DNA of 64,000 nt from Gp7-AA6 sp036395755 (GTDB taxonomy: Bacteria > Acidobacteriota > Thermoanaerobaculia > UBA5066 > Gp7-AA6), in the NCBI GenBank assembly GCA_036395755.1, contig DASWCZ010000069.1, forward strand, positions 112,287-176,286, given 5' to 3'. The position numbers and the translations under genes are program-made. Positions 61,124 through 64,000 of this stretch are shown here, piece after piece (positions within the stretch are counted from its first letter, which is position 1; the number at the start of each line of letters is the position of its first letter). The notes under the pieces were generated by a model. That model was given only the letters and a program-made list of their open reading frames with translations. It had not been told where the DNA came from and did not search any database.

Positions 61124-62928
61124 GCAGCGTCGATCCTGGAGAGCGTTCGGACGCGAATCGGCAGGACGACCGCCTCGAGGCCCGCGAACTGGAGCCGCCG
61201 TTGGATCGCGAGGGCCGTCTCGTTGTGAAGGATTCGATGGAAGAGCGTGTCGCGCTCGAAAACCAGCGCGCCGAGGAAGAACACTGATCTCGGGAACTCT
61301 CGCCGCAATTGTTGGGAAAGCTCCACCACCTTCTCCACTGCCTCGGTACCGATTGCGGTCCTGAACTCCGCCCGGAACCCTAGTCCCCGCGCAAATGCGG
61401 CATATTTCTCAAGATCCTCCTTTGTGTGGTGTTGGAGGGATTCGACTTCTGCGGCTCCCTTAAAAGAAGCGGAGTCGATGACTCCAACCGAAGCAAAAAC
61501 GTAGTTCTTGAATTGCCCTGGAAAAAGCTTCTGGATCGACAGCAGCGTATGGACGCCGAGCCCGCTGAATCCATTCACCAGGAGCACGGCAACGGAAGCG
61601 CTCGGATCGGCGCCGGCCGTTGATATCTCGCGCGGTTTCAGCGGAATGTGGAGGAGAGTCTCGTCGAGTCGCAGTAGCTGGTGGCGAACCTTCTGGTAGT
61701 GACTCTTGATCACGAACGCAAGCAGAATGAACGCGGAAGTCACGACAACAGTAAGCCACCCTCCCTCTGTAAACTTTTCCACGATGCTGACGACGAGTAT
61801 GGATAGGCACATGGTCAGACCCGTGCCGTGAATCGCAAGGTTTCGGAGCCAGTGCTCGTGAGCCGGATCGCGTCGCTTCGTGATCCAATAGCGCGACATG
61901 CCTAGCTCGGTCAAGGTGAACGTTAGGAACACGTTGATCGAGTACATCAGGACGAGCAGATCGCTCGCTCCCTTCGAATAAAGGAGCACGGCAATTCCGC
62001 CCATCCCCATCAGGAAGATGCCGTTCTTCGTGACCAACCGATCGGAGAGCTGCGCAAACCGGCGCGGAACCCACGAGTCCACCGCCATGTTCGAGAGAAT
62101 GCGAGGCCCGTCGATAAAACCCGTCTGCGCCGCCACGAAGAGAAGCGCGCCCTCCGCTACAAGCGTTATGACAACGAGATATTGCCCTACTGGTACGCCG
62201 CCCAGCCGCCAGGGCCCGAACAACCGCTCAGCCAGCACTGCGTTCAGGGTCTTTCCCGGGAAGGCCTGTGCGCGGATCAACAGATAACAGAACAGTATCC
62301 CTCCCGCGGTGAACGCCAGGGACAGTGCCATATACAGCATTGTCTTCTTTGCGTTCTTAACCCTCGGCTCACGCAGAATCTGGACACCGTTCGAGACTGC
62401 TTCGATGCCTGTGTAGGTCCCTCCTCCGAGCGAGTACGCGCGGAGCAATATGAACAGCGTCGGGAAGAATCCAAGAACAGATGTCGTGTGGCGCGCCTCG
62501 GCAACCGCCCCGTGGAGAACGCCCGACAGACCCGAGAAGTGCGCGACGAGCCCGTACGAAATCAGAACGAAGTGCGTGACCACAAAGACCAGGAAGATTG
62601 GGAGCAGAAAAGTGACCGACTCTTTGACTCCCCTCAGGTTGAGCACTACCAGCAGGATCATGACCACGACTTCGGTTTCCAGCTTTGCGTGCGCCCAGTC
62701 CGCGGGAAGAAAGCTGAAGATGGCGTCGCAGCCCGTGGCGACTGAGACCGTGATCGTCAGCACGTAGTCCACGATGAGCGCGCACCCGGACACAACGCCG
62801 AGGCGCGGGCCGAGCAACTTCGTGGCGACCAGATATCCGCCACCGCCGCCTGGGAAGTGTTCGATGAGAAGGCTGTAGGCGAAAGAGATGATGAATACCG
62901 TCGCTGCGGTCATCAGACAGAGGAACAC
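61120..62928 (-). CDS. KimA-like APC-superfamily potassium/amino-acid permease with C-terminal regulatory domain (start unresolved)
   Basis: A 602-residue portion of a polytopic permease starting at the first canonical in-frame codon (GTG 62928). Helices continue to about residue 410, then a C-terminal cytoplasmic domain (VAVLLVNGFSGLGVHTLLSI ... FHRILHNETALAIQRR) like that of KimA/YdaO, whose Bacillus member imports K+ and is regulated by c-di-AMP. The conserved N-terminus (VFHRLSLVAFLAWVGLGADG then LSSSSYGPEAAF) is encoded in the same frame upstream of 62928 to at least 63060, but that part has no ATG, GTG or TTG before a stop at 63244. The true start must be non-canonical or the region carries a frameshift. 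Lies beside KdpDE-like genes. Confidence 0.85.
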   Translation of the reverse strand: MFLCLMTAATVFIISFAYSLLIEHFPGGGGGYLVATKLLGPRLGVVSGCALIVDYVLTITVSVATGCDAIFSFLPADWAHAKLETEVVVMILLVVLNLRGVKESVTFLLPIFLVFVVTHFVLISYGLVAHFSGLSGVLHGAVAEARHTTSVLGFFPTLFILLRAYSLGGGTYTGIEAVSNGVQILREPRVKNAKKTMLYMALSLAFTAGGILFCYLLIRAQAFPGKTLNAVLAERLFGPWRLGGVPVGQYLVVITLVAEGALLFVAAQTGFIDGPRILSNMAVDSWVPRRFAQLSDRLVTKNGIFLMGMGGIAVLLYSKGASDLLVLMYSINVFLTFTLTELGMSRYWITKRRDPAHEHWLRNLAIHGTGLTMCLSILVVSIVEKFTEGGWLTVVVTSAFILLAFVIKSHYQKVRHQLLRLDETLLHIPLKPREISTAGADPSASVAVLLVNGFSGLGVHTLLSIQKLFPGQFKNYVFASVGVIDSASFKGAAEVESLQHHTKEDLEKYAAFARGLGFRAEFRTAIGTEAVEKVVELSQQLRREFPRSVFFLGALVFERDTLFHRILHNETALAIQRRLQFAGLEAVVLPIRVRTLSRIDAA

Positions 62929-63258
62929 CGCGAGCGGTATGTGCTGCCCGAGGGCCTTAAACGCCGCTTCCGGGCCGTAGGAAGAGGACGACAGGCCGTC
63001 GGCGCCGAGTCCGACCCAGGCTAGGAAGGCGACGAGGGAGAGGCGATGAAAAACTTGGGGATCGGTCGGGTCACGCGGCTTTCCAATTACAGCGTTTCGT
63101 ACGCGCCGGAGGAGCGTGGGCTCTTCCAGAGGACTGGACGGCGGCGAGGTCTCTTGGTCTCCTCCGACGACGTCCTTTTCTTCTCTTTTCAGAGATATGT
63201 CCGTCCGAAAAGGGGTGAAGACAGGAATCCCATGCGTCGAGCTTTATAGCGGAGACCC

Positions 63259-63302
63259 CCGAAAGAAACCCGAAAGAAAGCCGAAAGAAACCCGAAAGAA
63301 AG
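63259..63302. repeat. 22-bp tandem repeat, two exact copies
   Basis: CCGAAAGAAAC followed by CCGAAAGAAAG makes a 22-base unit, repeated exactly twice (63259-63280 and 63281-63302). It lies between the divergent KimA-like and aldo/keto reductase genes. Too short to be a CRISPR array; it could be a regulator-binding or slippage-prone site. Confidence 0.75.
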
Positions 63303-63362
63303 GTCTGCGCCACAGGGGGACGCCGGGCCGGGCGGCGGGAGACCGTGACGTAGGATTCCACG

Positions 63363-64000
63363 GTGATCCCGCTCCCGAAACGGAAGCTCGGCCGGCAGGG
63401 CCTCGAGGTCTCCGTGCTCGGCCTGGGCTGCATGGGGATGAGCCAGTCGTACGGCGCCGCCGACGAAAGGGAGTCGATCGCCACCATCCACCGAGCCCTT
63501 GATCTCGGGGTCACGTTCTTCGACACCGCCGAGGTCTACGGCCCCTTCACCAACGAAGACCTCGTGGGGCGCGCGCTCGCCGGACGGCGGCACGAGGTCG
63601 TCATCGCCACGAAGTTCGGCTTCCGGATCGTCGACGGGGAGCCGGCGGGCGTCGACAGCCGGCCGGAGCACGTCCGCGAAGTGGCGGAGGCGTCTCTCCG
63701 ACGGCTGCGGACCGATTTCATCGACCTCTTCTACCAGCACCGCGTCGATCCGGCGGTGCCGATCGAGGACGTGGTCGGCGCCATGGCGGACCTCGTCCGC
63801 GAAGGCAAGGTGCGCTTCCTCGGACTGTCCGAGGCGGGCGAGGAGACCATCCGCCGCGGCCACGCGGTGCACCCGATCTCGGCTCTCCAGAGCGAGTACT
63901 CGCTGTGGGAGCGGAACCTCGAGCCGCGGATCATTCCGCTCCTCGCCGAGCTCGGGATCGGGCTCGTTGCCTTCAGCCCGCTCGGCCGCGGCTTCCTGAC
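63363..64000 (+). CDS. Aldo/keto reductase (3' end outside window)
   Basis: The frame runs from a GTG at 63363 to the window edge (212 residues). It has the AKR fold and catalytic residues: LGLGCMGMSQSYG, FFDTAEVYGPFTNEDLVG (Asp and Tyr), IATKFGF (Lys) and FYQHRVDP (His), then VRFLGLSEAG and AFSPLGRGFL. These are NADPH-dependent carbonyl reductases; the sequence is closest to the AKR13-like group (yeast AKR and bacterial YakC/pyridoxal reductase relatives). Substrate unknown. Confidence 0.93.
   Translation, partial: MIPLPKRKLGRQGLEVSVLGLGCMGMSQSYGAADERESIATIHRALDLGVTFFDTAEVYGPFTNEDLVGRALAGRRHEVVIATKFGFRIVDGEPAGVDSRPEHVREVAEASLRRLRTDFIDLFYQHRVDPAVPIEDVVGAMADLVREGKVRFLGLSEAGEETIRRGHAVHPISALQSEYSLWERNLEPRIIPLLAELGIGLVAFSPLGRGFL

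Noticed and set aside
63259..63302. CRISPR-like tandem repeats
   Set aside because: Contiguous 11/22-base repeats without spacers and no cas genes nearby.

Overview
The window is GC-rich, densely packed bacterial DNA from a diderm (Gram-negative-type) organism: it carries BamD, a periplasmic-type cyclophilin, an HtrA protease, TatA and type IV minor pilins with a PilY1-like protein. Gene content and style (fused radical SAM/DUF2344 protein, type IV pilin cluster, PASTA-rpe-bamD operon, many GTG/TTG starts, ATGA/GTGA overlaps) fit an Acidobacteriota-like lineage. That placement is my inference from gene content; no rRNA is present to confirm it.

Layout. 1-2.3 kb: 3' part of a radical SAM tRNA-modification-type gene and a QueD-like protein that lacks the usual catalytic residues. 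2.5-10 kb: five co-directional genes for four minor pilins/pseudopilins and a large PilY1-like tip protein, closed by a terminator. 10-20 kb: typA, a divergent SUI1/YciH factor, a DEAD-box helicase coupled to a histidine phosphatase, a radical SAM protein resembling archaeal tetraether lipid synthase (Tes), a ThiO-like oxidase, a cyclophilin, an AmgK-like kinase and tatA. 20-25 kb: a small Fis-type regulator, a secreted protein, and a bamD-rpe-PASTA operon. 25-36 kb: a PHP phosphoesterase, endonuclease IV, and a run of large polytopic membrane proteins (two tandem YfhO-like, several GT-C-like) probably acting on envelope glycans. 36-45 kb: isoprenoid/lipid-carrier/envelope genes ispG, rseP, dxr, cdsA, uppS, plus truA and two glycosyltransferases. 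45-50 kb: a RAYT-type transposon, copper ATPase copA with a coupled cupredoxin, queE and queC. 50-58 kb: clpB, hsp20, degQ-like protease, an EamA transporter, gltX, a Uma2-family nuclease. 58-64 kb: tRNA-Gln, a KdpD/KdpE-like two-component pair beside a KimA-like potassium permease, and the start of an aldo/keto reductase.

The most unusual signal is repetitive. Three intergenic copies of a GGGTCA...TGACCC palindromic repeat sit exactly at gene junctions, and a REP-associated transposase (RAYT) in the same window is bounded by 27-bp inverted repeats starting with the same GGGGTCA. A second palindromic family (TGTCATCC...GGAATGACA) has three copies. At two places an insertion is flanked by an imperfect copy of a neighbouring gene end: the 5' end of copA around the RAYT element and the 3' end of ispG around a palindrome. 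At ispG all four differences in the 36-bp duplicate are synonymous, as if the insertion regenerated the gene end.

No gene-free stretch longer than about 300 bases remains once small genes and repeats are counted. I saw no CRISPR array, rRNA, prophage or classical insertion sequence. Start codons, functional names and regulatory sites are read by eye and are inference where so marked.
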